This document shows positions 50,806 to 58,972 of a stretch of DNA of 64,000 nt, piece by piece. Numbering within the stretch: the first letter of the stretch is position 1; every line of letters begins with the position of its first letter. The stretch comes from an uncultured Collinsella sp. GTDB taxonomy: Bacteria; Actinomycetota; Coriobacteriia; Coriobacteriales; Coriobacteriaceae. The stretch covers positions 38,892-102,891 of the forward strand of contig UQHW01000004.1 in the NCBI GenBank assembly GCA_900540935.1, given 5' to 3'. The position numbers were made by a program, and so were the translations under genes. The notes beneath the pieces are model-generated. The model saw nothing but the letters and a program-made list of their open reading frames with translations. It had not been told where the DNA came from and did not search any database.

Positions 50806-51912
50806 CTAGAGCTGGCTGCGCAGGTAATCGGCCATATAGGGGACGGCGAAGCGCACGTAGCCGCGGCGTGCCTGCTCGATAACGCCGGCGTCGATGAGGC
50901 GCCGGCGATACTTTTGCGCATAGTCGGGTGTGACTGACATGCGCTTCGCAACATCAGAAATGCGAGACACAGCGTCTTCGTCATCAGTCATTGCGGAGAG
51001 AAACGCGACGTCTTGGTCTGACAGCGCGGCGAGCGTCGTCTCGCACACATCGTTTTCGAAATCGACCTTTGATGCCTCGATGGCTCCGTCGACTAGCTTT
51101 CGTGTTGCGCGTTCTCCTGCCTGGCAACGATTGGCGATGTTGTAACCGATGAGCTGCAACATGTAGGGCGAGCCCTGGGTTGCGCGAGCGGCATCTAGTC
51201 GAAGATCGCTTGGGATATCAAGGTCGAGTTCTTCGAAAGCCCGCTGGTAATAGGTGTCGACGTCTCCGACTGAAAGCGGTTCGAGTGTGACTTTGCGAGC
51301 GCGGTTGAGAAACGTCAGCACGCGGTCATTGAGCGTCGCCGAGACCGCTCCCGGAAGGCCCGCCATAACGAGTGCGACGTTGAGTCTCTCGCCGACGAGT
51401 TCTTGATAAGCGGTGACGAGTTGTCTGATCTCGGGCGAATTAGCCTGAAGCTCATCGATGAGGATGAGGATGCCATGTCCTTGCTCGGTTAGTTTGCGCG
51501 CCAGTTGCGTGAGCTTGAACTGGAAACTCTTGGTTTCCTGCACATCGCGCGTGAACTCAAGGCCGGCTGAGAAACCGAAGGCGCTCAGGCTGCCGCCCGT
51601 GAGTTTAGGGAGATGGCGTTTGTTGGCATAGGGCTCGCCCGCCTCTTGGATTTTTTCAACAATGCGCTCGAGCATGTCCTCGGAGGCAACGGTGGGCGTG
51701 GCGACGACGAAGCCAAGCTTGCGAGCGCGATCGGCGAGCTCCCACAGGAGAACCGTCTTGCCGCTTCCTCGCTGGCCGAGCATGAGCATGACGCGGTCTC
51801 GATTGCCCGGCTCCTGTTCAAGGCCGGAGATGAATGTTGAAATTACACTTCCTCGCCCAACGAGATAGGATGGGCGATTTCCAAATGAAGGGGAGAAGAT
51901 GGTTTCAGTCAT
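50806..51912 (-). CDS. AAA ATPase with C-terminal winged helix
   Basis: P-loop ATPase of 368 aa in the ORC/Cdc6-STAND-like AAA_16 group. Walker A GQRGSGKT (46-53), Walker B ILILIDELQ (D153, E154), sensor region LVMAGLPGAVS, then an alpha-helical lid (~225-280) and a winged-helix-like end (~290-368). Proteins of this type are frequent on mobile or repeated loci of gut bacteria; the role is unknown. The SD GGAAAGGAG is strong. An unusual purine-rich tract of GGAAAAAA units precedes it. The gene lies between two direct repeats and opposite in strand to its neighbours, which suggests insertion. Confidence 0.8.
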   Translation of the reverse strand: MTETIFSPSFGNRPSYLVGRGSVISTFISGLEQEPGNRDRVMLMLGQRGSGKTVLLWELADRARKLGFVVATPTVASEDMLERIVEKIQEAGEPYANKRHLPKLTGGSLSAFGFSAGLEFTRDVQETKSFQFKLTQLARKLTEQGHGILILIDELQANSPEIRQLVTAYQELVGERLNVALVMAGLPGAVSATLNDRVLTFLNRARKVTLEPLSVGDVDTYYQRAFEELDLDIPSDLRLDAARATQGSPYMLQLIGYNIANRCQAGERATRKLVDGAIEASKVDFENDVCETTLAALSDQDVAFLSAMTDDEDAVSRISDVAKRMSVTPDYAQKYRRRLIDAGVIEQARRGYVRFAVPYMADYLRSQL

Positions 51913-51916
51913 AAGT

Positions 51917-51954
51917 CTCCTTTCCTTTTTTTCCTATTTTTTCCTTTTTTCCCT
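51917..51954. repeat. homopurine tract upstream of the ATPase gene
   Basis: On the minus strand four GGAAAAA-type units run into the SD and start codon of the ATPase gene. Runs of six or seven A or T are slippage-prone and could vary expression. Confidence 0.5.
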
Positions 51955-51974
51955 ATTCAGTCAAATTGCCTACT

Positions 51975-52230
51975 GGCCGAGGGCGTTCATTTTAGATCTC
52001 ACCGGGAAGAACCTCGACGCCACCGAAGACCAGGGTCTTCTGTCTCGATCTGTAACATCTAGCAGGCTAAATCGTCTCTTCCTGTTACAGATCAAGACGA
52101 ACAACAGCGGGCAGGCCGAATAATCTCAATCTGTAACACTAAGCCCGGCTCTGGCGGTCTATCTGTTACAGATCGAGACATACCGTTCCCCAACCACCAC
52201 AAAGGTGCCTGTCCCCTTTTTGGTGGTTGG
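51975..52230. repeat. direct repeat B, with a vestige of the DUF4867 gene end
   Basis: Same series as repeat A at roughly 75-80 percent identity by eye. Its first part still encodes LTGKNLDATEDQ, matching LVGKNLDITVD at the end of the DUF4867 protein, but without the rest of a gene. Hairpin units and the CCACCACAAAGG hairpin follow. From 52231 to 52372 I see only the SD AAAGGATC of the next gene. Confidence 0.75.
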
Positions 52231-52372
52231 GTATCAGAAAGTGTCAGACGTGGGCGGCTGCTGGGCGCCTGCGTGCGAAAAGAAGTGTCGACCTGCGCCG
52301 TTGTCGTTGAGCGGCGCGCTGTTTGTGGGGGATACTGAAACCACGACAAGCAGCGTATGAAAGGATCGATGC

Positions 52373-53803
52373 ATGGCTTTCCGTAATGACTTCCTGTGGG
52401 GCGGCGCGACGGCTGCCAACCAGTGCGAGGGCGCCTACAACGTGGACGGCCGCGGCCTGGCCAACGTGGACGTGGCCCCGCACGGCTCCGAGCGCTTCGC
52501 GGTGGTCTCCGGCCAGCGCAAGATGCTCGACTTCGAGGACGGCTACTACTATCCCGCGCAGACCGGCATCGATTTTTACCATCACTACAAGGAGGACATC
52601 GCCCTCTTTGCCGAGATGGGCTTTAAGACCTTCCGCATGAGCCTGGCCTGGACCCGCATCTTCCCCAACGGCGACGAGACCGAGCCCAACGAGGCCGGCC
52701 TGGCCTTCTACGAGGACGTGTTCCGCGAGTGCCAGAAGCACGGCATCGAGCCGCTCGTGACCATCACGCACTTCGACTGCCCGATCCACCTCATCAAGGA
52801 ATACGGCGGCTGGCGCAACCGCAAGCTCATCGACTTCTACAAGAACCTCGCGACCACAATCTTCACCCGCTACAAGGGCCTGGTGAAGTACTGGCTCACC
52901 TTCAACGAGATCAACATGATCCTGCACCTGCCGTTTATGGGCGCGGGTCTGGTCTTTGAGGAGGGCGAGAACAAGGAGGCCGTTGAGTACCTGGCCGCCC
53001 ACAACGAGCTCGTCGCCAGCGCTTGGGCCACCAAGATCGCCCACGAGATCGACCCCGAGGTCAAGATCGGCTGCATGCTCGCTGCCGGCACCTACTACCC
53101 TTACAGCTGCCGCCCGGGCGATGTGCGCCAGGCCCAGCTCGACAACCAGGACAACTACTTCTTCGTCGACGTCCAGAGCCGTGGCTATTACCCGGCCTAT
53201 GCCGTCAAGAAGCTCGAGCGTCTGGGCATCGATGTGGGCATGACCGACGAGGACCGCGAGATCCTGGCCGACAACACCGTCGACTTCATCAGCTTTAGCT
53301 ACTACAGCACCCGCTGCTCCGCCGGTGCCGACAACCCCGATGTCGAGAAGACCCAGGGCAACGCCTTCGCCGGTGCCAAGAATCCCTACCTGCAGCAGAG
53401 CCAGTGGGGCTGGGCCATCGACCCGCTGGGCTTCCGCATCACCCTCAACGACCTGTACGACCGCTATCAGAAGCCGTTGTTTGTGGTCGAGAATGGCCTG
53501 GGCGCCAAGGACGTTGTCGAGGAGGACGACTCCATCAACGACGATTACCGTATCGACTACCTGCGCCAGCACATCGCCGCGATGCGCGACGCGGTGACCG
53601 AGGACGGCGTCGACCTGTTGGGCTACACCACCTGGGGTCCGATCGACCTGGTCTCGGCCGGCACGGGCGAGATGTCCAAGCGCTACGGCTTCATCTACGT
53701 CGACCGTGACGACGCCGGCAACGGTACCCTCAAGCGCTCCAAGAAGAAGAGCTTCGACTGGTACAAGCGCGTCATTGCTTCGAATGGCGAGGACCTGTCC
53801 TAA
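52373..53803 (+). CDS. 6-phospho-beta-glucosidase (GH1), copy 2
   Basis: Second GH1 enzyme (476 aa), a clear paralogue of 39786-41204: same start FRNDFLWGGATAANQCEG, acid/base E179 in LTFNEIN, nucleophile E373 in FVVENGLG, and KRYGFIYVDRDD. It differs in the substrate loop (APHGSERFAVVSGQRKM), so the aglycone preference may differ. Codon use is GC-rich and more biased than copy 1, hinting at high expression. No PTS permease is adjacent; it may use sugar phosphates delivered by the EIIBC at 38191. SD AAAGGA. A strong hairpin terminator follows. Confidence 0.92.
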   Translation: MAFRNDFLWGGATAANQCEGAYNVDGRGLANVDVAPHGSERFAVVSGQRKMLDFEDGYYYPAQTGIDFYHHYKEDIALFAEMGFKTFRMSLAWTRIFPNGDETEPNEAGLAFYEDVFRECQKHGIEPLVTITHFDCPIHLIKEYGGWRNRKLIDFYKNLATTIFTRYKGLVKYWLTFNEINMILHLPFMGAGLVFEEGENKEAVEYLAAHNELVASAWATKIAHEIDPEVKIGCMLAAGTYYPYSCRPGDVRQAQLDNQDNYFFVDVQSRGYYPAYAVKKLERLGIDVGMTDEDREILADNTVDFISFSYYSTRCSAGADNPDVEKTQGNAFAGAKNPYLQQSQWGWAIDPLGFRITLNDLYDRYQKPLFVVENGLGAKDVVEEDDSINDDYRIDYLRQHIAAMRDAVTEDGVDLLGYTTWGPIDLVSAGTGEMSKRYGFIYVDRDDAGNGTLKRSKKKSFDWYKRVIASNGEDLS

Positions 53804-53838
53804 GGGCACCGAGCCCCCAACCTCATAGTCTCCTAACC

Positions 53839-53877
53839 AAAGCGCCCGGCGAGTAGTTTGTGCTTGCCGGGCGCTTT
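53839..53877 (+). terminator. hairpin terminator after GH1 copy 2
   Basis: Perfect 12-bp stem AAAGCGCCCGGC/GCCGGGCGCTTT with a 15-base loop. Confidence 0.78.
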
Positions 53878-53944
53878 GCCGTCTACGGATTTTGGGACAT
53901 GCGGCCCGTTTTTTGAGCCTGCCTGTCGGTACACTAAAAGCACT

Positions 53945-55828
53945 ATGGGTACCCGCGAGCGACATATCGGCCATGCGGCCGCCCGATCCGCGCCGGTGGC
54001 GGATCCCAGGGGCGGCAGGCTCTTCGCCATGCCGCGATTCCTCGTTGGCATAACGCACCTGGTGTACCGTCGCCGCGCCTTCGTCATTGCCGGCGTCATA
54101 ACCGCACTGTTTCTTCTGCTTTTGGCGGTCTTGCCGGCGTCATTCGCTTCCGATCCCAAGCTCTCCAACACCGTGCCCATCTATAACGAGGTGTCCAAAG
54201 AGGTCGTGGACGGGCTTATCCATTCGAGCTCGATTCCGCTGCTTGTCGCTGCCGTCGCGTTCTCAATCTGGGGTGTGCTGGTCTATCTGCGCTGTCTGGA
54301 TTACGTCTTGCGCCGGCGCCTCGTTGCCGTTGCCACCATCAGCGCCTTGTGGATGATCGAGGTCATCCTCAAGTACAAGTCGTTCACGCCGTTCTATGCC
54401 ACCGTGCTGTGGTACCTGTACTACGTGCCCATGACGCTCATTCCGCTCCTCTACCAGCTGTGCGGCCTGCGCCTTGCGGGGTTGGAACAACATCGTGCGG
54501 GTCGCCGCTACCGTACGGCCTTGTGGATCGCGGCCATCCTGCTTATTGGGTTTGTGCTCACCAACGATTTTCACCAACAGGTCTTTCATTTCGATCGCTC
54601 GAGCGAAACCTGGAGCAACGATTACACGTACGGCTGGGGCTATTTTGCCGTTCTGATATGGACGGCCTTTAACTTCGTGACCTTTTTCATTTTGGTGGGT
54701 CGGTCCTCGTCCTATCGTATCCAACGTTTTTCGGGCACGGCGGCACTCGTGCTGCTGGGCGGCGCGTTCTTTGCCATTTCGTACGCCCTGCGCGTGCCTT
54801 GGGCATGGAAGCTCAACTTTTCGCTCGTCTATTGCGTGCTGTGCGTGGTGACGCTCGAGATTTGCCTCGATTGCGGCGTCATTCCGTCGTACCACGGCAT
54901 TGCCAACATTTTCGACATCCTGCCGCTCGATCTTAAGGTTATAACGCGCGACCTGCAGGAAGTCTATGCCACGCCGGTATCAAAGCCGATTCCGGCGGGT
55001 GTGCGCGAAGAGCTGCGCGCTCAGGAGCACGGGCATGCCCACGCCTTTACTGTGGCGTCCGATCCCGATGTGATGTACCGCGCCTTCCCACTGCTAGGCG
55101 GATCGGCATTGCTCGCCCAAGACGTATCGGAGCTCAACGAGCTCAATCGCGAGCTGGCGTACCGGCGCATGGAATTGCAGCGCCAAAACGAGCTACTTAC
55201 GGCCGACTACGATCTTAAGACGCATCTTGCCGACCAGGAGGCCGAGGCCTTGCTGGTCAAAGATGTCGACCAGGCGCTTGCCCGCGCGCTCGATGAGATG
55301 TATGGGCTGCTGGGCTCGCTGCCGCCGTTAACCGATGAGGCATCCTCGCATGAGCGCTATCGCATGCTGCAATGTGCCAAGATGCTCGTCGCCTATTGCA
55401 AACGCAAGGGCTCGCTCACGTTGGCGCAGCATGGGGAAAGCGGATTTGACCGCGATCGTATCCAACTCATTGCCAACGAGCTGGCAAGTGACTTGCGCAC
55501 CATCGATGTCGACTGCGCTTCGATCATCGCCATACGGCGTCCGATGCATGCCAGTACGGTAAGCGCGCTGTACGACTGCGTGTATGACTTTGCGTTTTTC
55601 GCCTACACCATCGATCATCCGGCACTCATGTACCATCTGAGCGAACACGATTCGTGCAGCGTGGAGCTGCGTGCCACACTCTTTTCCAACGACGCGGAAG
55701 ACTTGTCGCAGACGCCCGCCGCGCACGAGCTCGAGGTCGCACTGCAGGGGCGTAACGTGGCGTATCGTCTTGAGGGCGAGGCCGGTCAGCTGCGTATGAT
55801 CGTGCTGATGCCGCGGGCGGGTGAGTGA
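53945..55828 (+). CDS. 7TM sensor-like protein with degenerate kinase region
   Basis: Membrane protein of 627 aa with an N-terminal signal-anchor helix and about seven further helices up to residue ~315, similar in layout to 7TM histidine-kinase sensor domains. A cytoplasmic PAS-like stretch and a coiled coil (LNELNRELAYRRMELQRQNE, ~400-420) follow. The C-terminal ~200 residues have the helix pattern of kinases (LVAYCKRKGSLTLAQ) but no H-box histidine, N-box or G-box that I can see. It overlaps a true kinase gene by one base and shares its response regulator, so it may be a co-receptor. Start ATG 53945 is an approximation; no good SD is seen. Confidence 0.65.
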   Translation: MGTRERHIGHAAARSAPVADPRGGRLFAMPRFLVGITHLVYRRRAFVIAGVITALFLLLLAVLPASFASDPKLSNTVPIYNEVSKEVVDGLIHSSSIPLLVAAVAFSIWGVLVYLRCLDYVLRRRLVAVATISALWMIEVILKYKSFTPFYATVLWYLYYVPMTLIPLLYQLCGLRLAGLEQHRAGRRYRTALWIAAILLIGFVLTNDFHQQVFHFDRSSETWSNDYTYGWGYFAVLIWTAFNFVTFFILVGRSSSYRIQRFSGTAALVLLGGAFFAISYALRVPWAWKLNFSLVYCVLCVVTLEICLDCGVIPSYHGIANIFDILPLDLKVITRDLQEVYATPVSKPIPAGVREELRAQEHGHAHAFTVASDPDVMYRAFPLLGGSALLAQDVSELNELNRELAYRRMELQRQNELLTADYDLKTHLADQEAEALLVKDVDQALARALDEMYGLLGSLPPLTDEASSHERYRMLQCAKMLVAYCKRKGSLTLAQHGESGFDRDRIQLIANELASDLRTIDVDCASIIAIRRPMHASTVSALYDCVYDFAFFAYTIDHPALMYHLSEHDSCSVELRATLFSNDAEDLSQTPAAHELEVALQGRNVAYRLEGEAGQLRMIVLMPRAGE

Positions 55829-57324
55829 TGATGCAGATGCCGCTTATCCTTCCCCAGATCGTTGCGCTCGATGTGCTCTTTGCCCTGGTGGCGTGCTTAC
55901 AGACCATCCACCTTCCGCTGATAGCATCGCGTCGTTCGTCTTACAACCGCAAAGTGATCTGCGCCTACGAGGCGAGCCTTGTGCTGCACTTGGCTATCTC
56001 GGCCGTCATCTTGTTCGCGTCGAGCGGGTCGTATCTGGTGGCGCCGCTCTATGTCGTCGCCGAGGCGGCGGGCGCGCTGCTATGGCTCAACGCCGCGATT
56101 GCCGCCTATGGCGTAGTCCTTATGGTGCATTATCGTCGTCCCGTCATGATGGTTGAGCTGCTGCTTGTTGTCGCCGCGACGCCGCCGCTTGTTTACGTCA
56201 TGGGTTCGGCGTGGCCCGCAGTCCTTATCGCGGAGGGCGCGTTCTTCCTGTTCCGCTCCGTCGCGGCGCTTTTGATGGACGTGCGCAACCGCCAGGAGGA
56301 CATCACGGCGTTTTCGACGATCGAGACCATTAACGTGATCCCCGTCGGCATTCTGTATCTGGATTCGAAGGGCCGCCCGTTGCTCATGAACCGCTGCATG
56401 CGCAGGAATCTCGTGGAGCTTCACATGCCCACCGACCTGCACGACATGAGCGATACGTGGGGCGGTCTTCGAAAACTCAGTGCGGAGATGCCCGAGAGCA
56501 GCAAAAACCGCGTTCGAATCGACTTGGACCGCTTTGGGGAGGCGCGTGCGGTGGTCGAGGTTTCCCCCTCCGAGATTCGTCTGTTCGCGTGCGATGAGGT
56601 TATGGTTTCGGGCCGCCCCTTTGAGCGCATTATCGGCTTGGACGTGACGGAGTACGCGCATGCCCACGACCGTCTGACGCAGGCCAACCACCTGCTTGAG
56701 CTTGCGGGTCAAGAACTTCAGACTCAGATCGAAGAGGTCAAGAAGGTTGCCGACAATGCAGCCTACCTGCGCATGCGTGCCCGCGTGCACGACGTGATCG
56801 GGCAGCGCCTGTCTATTCTCCATCGATACTTGGAGGAGGGGCGTCTGGATGACGAGTCGCTCGAGCAGATCGATCCGCTGCTGCGCTCGATTGCCGCCGA
56901 CCTGCGTAGCGGCGGCGCTAGCGAGCCTGCGGAGCAACTGGGCGATATCGTTCATGCCTTTGGCCTGGTGAGCGTTCAGATCGATGTAGATGGATCGCTT
57001 CCGGACGATGCACACGTCGCTGCCGCCTTTTTGCAGATTATCCGCGAGGCATCGACCAATGCCACCAAGCATGCGCAGGCCCACCAGGTCCAGGTGCGCC
57101 TGTGGCAGGAGGTATCGGATGGCGGTGCCATTGCGCACATGACGGTGTCAAACGACGGCGCGCCTGCCCCCGTATCGTATCGCGAGGGAACGGGTATTCC
57201 AGGTATGAGGCATGTCGCGCAAAATCTGGGCGGCAGCCTGGAGGTTCATGCCGCCCCGCCCTTTACGCTTGCGGTATCCATTCCGCTGAACTCCAACGCA
57301 ACGGTCCAAAGGAGAAGCTCATGA
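55828..57324 (+). CDS. sensor histidine kinase (LuxR-type partner)
   Basis: Membrane histidine kinase of 498 aa. About six helices (1-~150), a PAS-like sensor segment (~165-280; ETINVIPVGILYLDSKGRPL), a coiled coil, H-box MRARVHDVIGQRLSILH, N-box IIREASTNATKHAQA and G-box GTGIPGMRHVAQNLGGSL. The ATG overlaps the preceding stop codon (TGATG) and the end overlaps the regulator gene by four bases, giving a tightly coupled three-gene unit. The signal is unknown; the two upstream membrane proteins together may sense it. Confidence 0.87.
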   Translation: MMQMPLILPQIVALDVLFALVACLQTIHLPLIASRRSSYNRKVICAYEASLVLHLAISAVILFASSGSYLVAPLYVVAEAAGALLWLNAAIAAYGVVLMVHYRRPVMMVELLLVVAATPPLVYVMGSAWPAVLIAEGAFFLFRSVAALLMDVRNRQEDITAFSTIETINVIPVGILYLDSKGRPLLMNRCMRRNLVELHMPTDLHDMSDTWGGLRKLSAEMPESSKNRVRIDLDRFGEARAVVEVSPSEIRLFACDEVMVSGRPFERIIGLDVTEYAHAHDRLTQANHLLELAGQELQTQIEEVKKVADNAAYLRMRARVHDVIGQRLSILHRYLEEGRLDDESLEQIDPLLRSIAADLRSGGASEPAEQLGDIVHAFGLVSVQIDVDGSLPDDAHVAAAFLQIIREASTNATKHAQAHQVQVRLWQEVSDGGAIAHMTVSNDGAPAPVSYREGTGIPGMRHVAQNLGGSLEVHAAPPFTLAVSIPLNSNATVQRRSS

Positions 57325-57941
57325 TTCGTATCCTTATCGTCGAAGACCAAGCCATCTTGCGCGAGAGCCTCGCGCGCTCCGTTGGCGACCAGCCCGACAT
57401 GACCGTTGTTGCCGCCATCGCCGATGCCTCAGATGCCTTGGACGTTGCGCTCAAGGAGCGCCCGGACATGATACTGATGGATGTGTGCACTGAGCACGAT
57501 TCCAACGGCATCGTGGCGGCGGCGCGCATCAAGGAGCAGCTGCCCGAGTGCCGCGTCATTATCATGACGGGCATGCCCGAGATTACGTTTGTGGATCAGG
57601 CGCGCGAGGCAGGCGTCGACAGCTTTGTGTACAAGAACGTCGGCATCGATGAGCTCTTTGCCGTGATGCGCTCCACGCTGGCGGGCTACTGTACGTTTCC
57701 CAAGCCGCCCGAAAGCATCTTTTCGGGCACGGCGGCGCTCGACGACGTTGAGCTATCGATTTTGCGCCTTGCCTGCGAGGGTAAAAGCCGCCGCGAGATC
57801 GCGGCCGAGCTGTTTATGAGCGAGGGCACCATCAAACGCCGCATCTCGGAGATTCTCAATAAGACCGGCTACGACAACATCATGCGCTTGGCCGTGCGCG
57901 CAGTAACGGAGGGCAGCATCGTTCCCAACATGGAGCGCTAG
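57321..57941 (+). CDS. NarL/LuxR-family response regulator
   Basis: Output regulator (206 aa) of the three-gene sensor unit. The receiver has phosphoacceptor D54 in ILMDVCTEHD, acidic pair E8/D9, T/S and Lys (SFVYKNVG). The HTH is at ~140-200 (LDDVELSILRLACEGKSRRE and LFMSEGTIKRRISEILNK). ATG 57321 is supported by AAAGGAGAAG and the ATGA overlap with the kinase. A longer in-frame ORF from 57102 is only antisense-like readthrough of kinase DNA. Targets are not evident. Confidence 0.9.
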   Translation: MIRILIVEDQAILRESLARSVGDQPDMTVVAAIADASDALDVALKERPDMILMDVCTEHDSNGIVAAARIKEQLPECRVIIMTGMPEITFVDQAREAGVDSFVYKNVGIDELFAVMRSTLAGYCTFPKPPESIFSGTAALDDVELSILRLACEGKSRREIAAELFMSEGTIKRRISEILNKTGYDNIMRLAVRAVTEGSIVPNMER

Positions 57942-57966
57942 CGCTCGTTACGCATCGGCATAAAGC

Positions 57967-58001
57967 GGCGGGGGCGCAGGATCAACTCCTGCGGCCCCGC
58001 C
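57967..58001. terminator. hairpin between convergent genes
   Basis: 15-base arms GGCGGGGGCGCAGGA/TCCTGCGGCCCCGCC with one central mismatch and a 5-base loop. It lies between genes ending at 57941 (+) and 58050 (-). Confidence 0.65.
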
Positions 58002-58049
58002 TGGTGTGCGCGGATGTGTCCGCCAATCCGCGGCTGTCGTGGCCTGCCG

Positions 58050-58892
58050 CTACGCGATGGTCGCGGTGTAGGAGGCGACGTCCTCGTAGGAATCGGTCAG
58101 GTAGGCGTCGATGCCGATGGTCGTATTGACGAGGTCATCAAGGCTATCGAGCGTGCCCTTCGAGAAGGTGAATTCCTCGGTGGCGTTGGTACCGGGCATC
58201 AGGTGAGCCGAGAACCAGGGTTCCTTCATGGTGCCGTTGACGTTGGTCTTGCCGGAAGGAGCGTAGAAGGTCAGGTCCTTGTCGCTCTTGTTGGTGATGT
58301 TGACGACAAAGCCGATGTCGCCCCAGTCGTCCTTGAACTTCTCGGTGATGGTGATGGTGCACAGGTCGTCATCGGCGACGGTGACGGCGGGGGAGATTTC
58401 GATGCTCTGGACGTCGTCGTCTTCGACGGCCTCATCGATCTCTTCTTCCTTCTCGGCCGCCTCGCGATCCTTCTTCACCGTACCGGACAGATCCTTGTCG
58501 GACTTCGTAAAGATAAGCTTGTCGCCGTTCACCTCCAGGACGAGCTTGTCGTCCTTGAGCTTCAGGTCGTGCGACTCATCTTCGGCGGTAATCGTTACGG
58601 TGGTGGCGTCCTTGGCCTCCCATTTCAGGTCGGCGACCTCAAGGAACATGTCGAGGACGCCCGTGCCGTCTTCGTCGAGGATCAGGATACAGTTGAGGCC
58701 CCACTCCTTGAGCATATCCATGTACTCATCGGTCAGCTCTTCGCCCTCCATGGTTCCACCTGAGAGTTCCCAGCTGCCGACGAAGTTGGCCTTGGGGTCT
58801 TTGCCGCCGCCGCTGCAGCCCGTCAGGGCAAAGGCGAGCGCCAGGACGCATGTCTGAAATGCGAGTACGGACTTTTTGAACGTTGTCTTCAT
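58050..58892 (-). CDS. lipoprotein of unknown function
   Basis: Secreted lipoprotein of 280 aa: signal peptide with lipobox LTGC (cysteine near residue 26), then an N-terminal beta-rich domain (~32-130; FVGSWELSGGTMEGEELTDE) of the type seen in lipocalin-like secreted proteins, an acidic linker (EAAEKEEEIDEAVEDDD), and a C-terminal immunoglobulin-like domain (~165-280; FVVNITNKSDKDLTFYAPSG) as in DUF4352-type extracellular domains. ATG 58892 has AAGGAGG upstream; the longer frame to 59129 is spurious. It is the last gene of the minus-strand zinc-ribbon/SPFH operon. Confidence 0.75.
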   Translation of the reverse strand: MKTTFKKSVLAFQTCVLALAFALTGCSGGGKDPKANFVGSWELSGGTMEGEELTDEYMDMLKEWGLNCILILDEDGTGVLDMFLEVADLKWEAKDATTVTITAEDESHDLKLKDDKLVLEVNGDKLIFTKSDKDLSGTVKKDREAAEKEEEIDEAVEDDDVQSIEISPAVTVADDDLCTITITEKFKDDWGDIGFVVNITNKSDKDLTFYAPSGKTNVNGTMKEPWFSAHLMPGTNATEEFTFSKGTLDSLDDLVNTTIGIDAYLTDSYEDVASYTATIA

Positions 58893-58972
58893 GGTGTCCT
58901 CCTTCATCGAACGAAACCCATAGAAGCAAATGCGGGGGTGGCGGATCCCCCGCCAATTACCAGATAGAGGGG

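Noticed and set aside
50619..52170. CRISPR-like array from repeated ATCTGTAACAG units
   Set aside because: Units are few, inverted within hairpins and irregularly spaced, with no unique spacers or cas genes.
49333..57941. LuxS plus the two-sensor system as a quorum-sensing circuit
   Set aside because: LuxS stands alone between terminators and serves methyl recycling in many species; nothing ties the sensors to AI-2.
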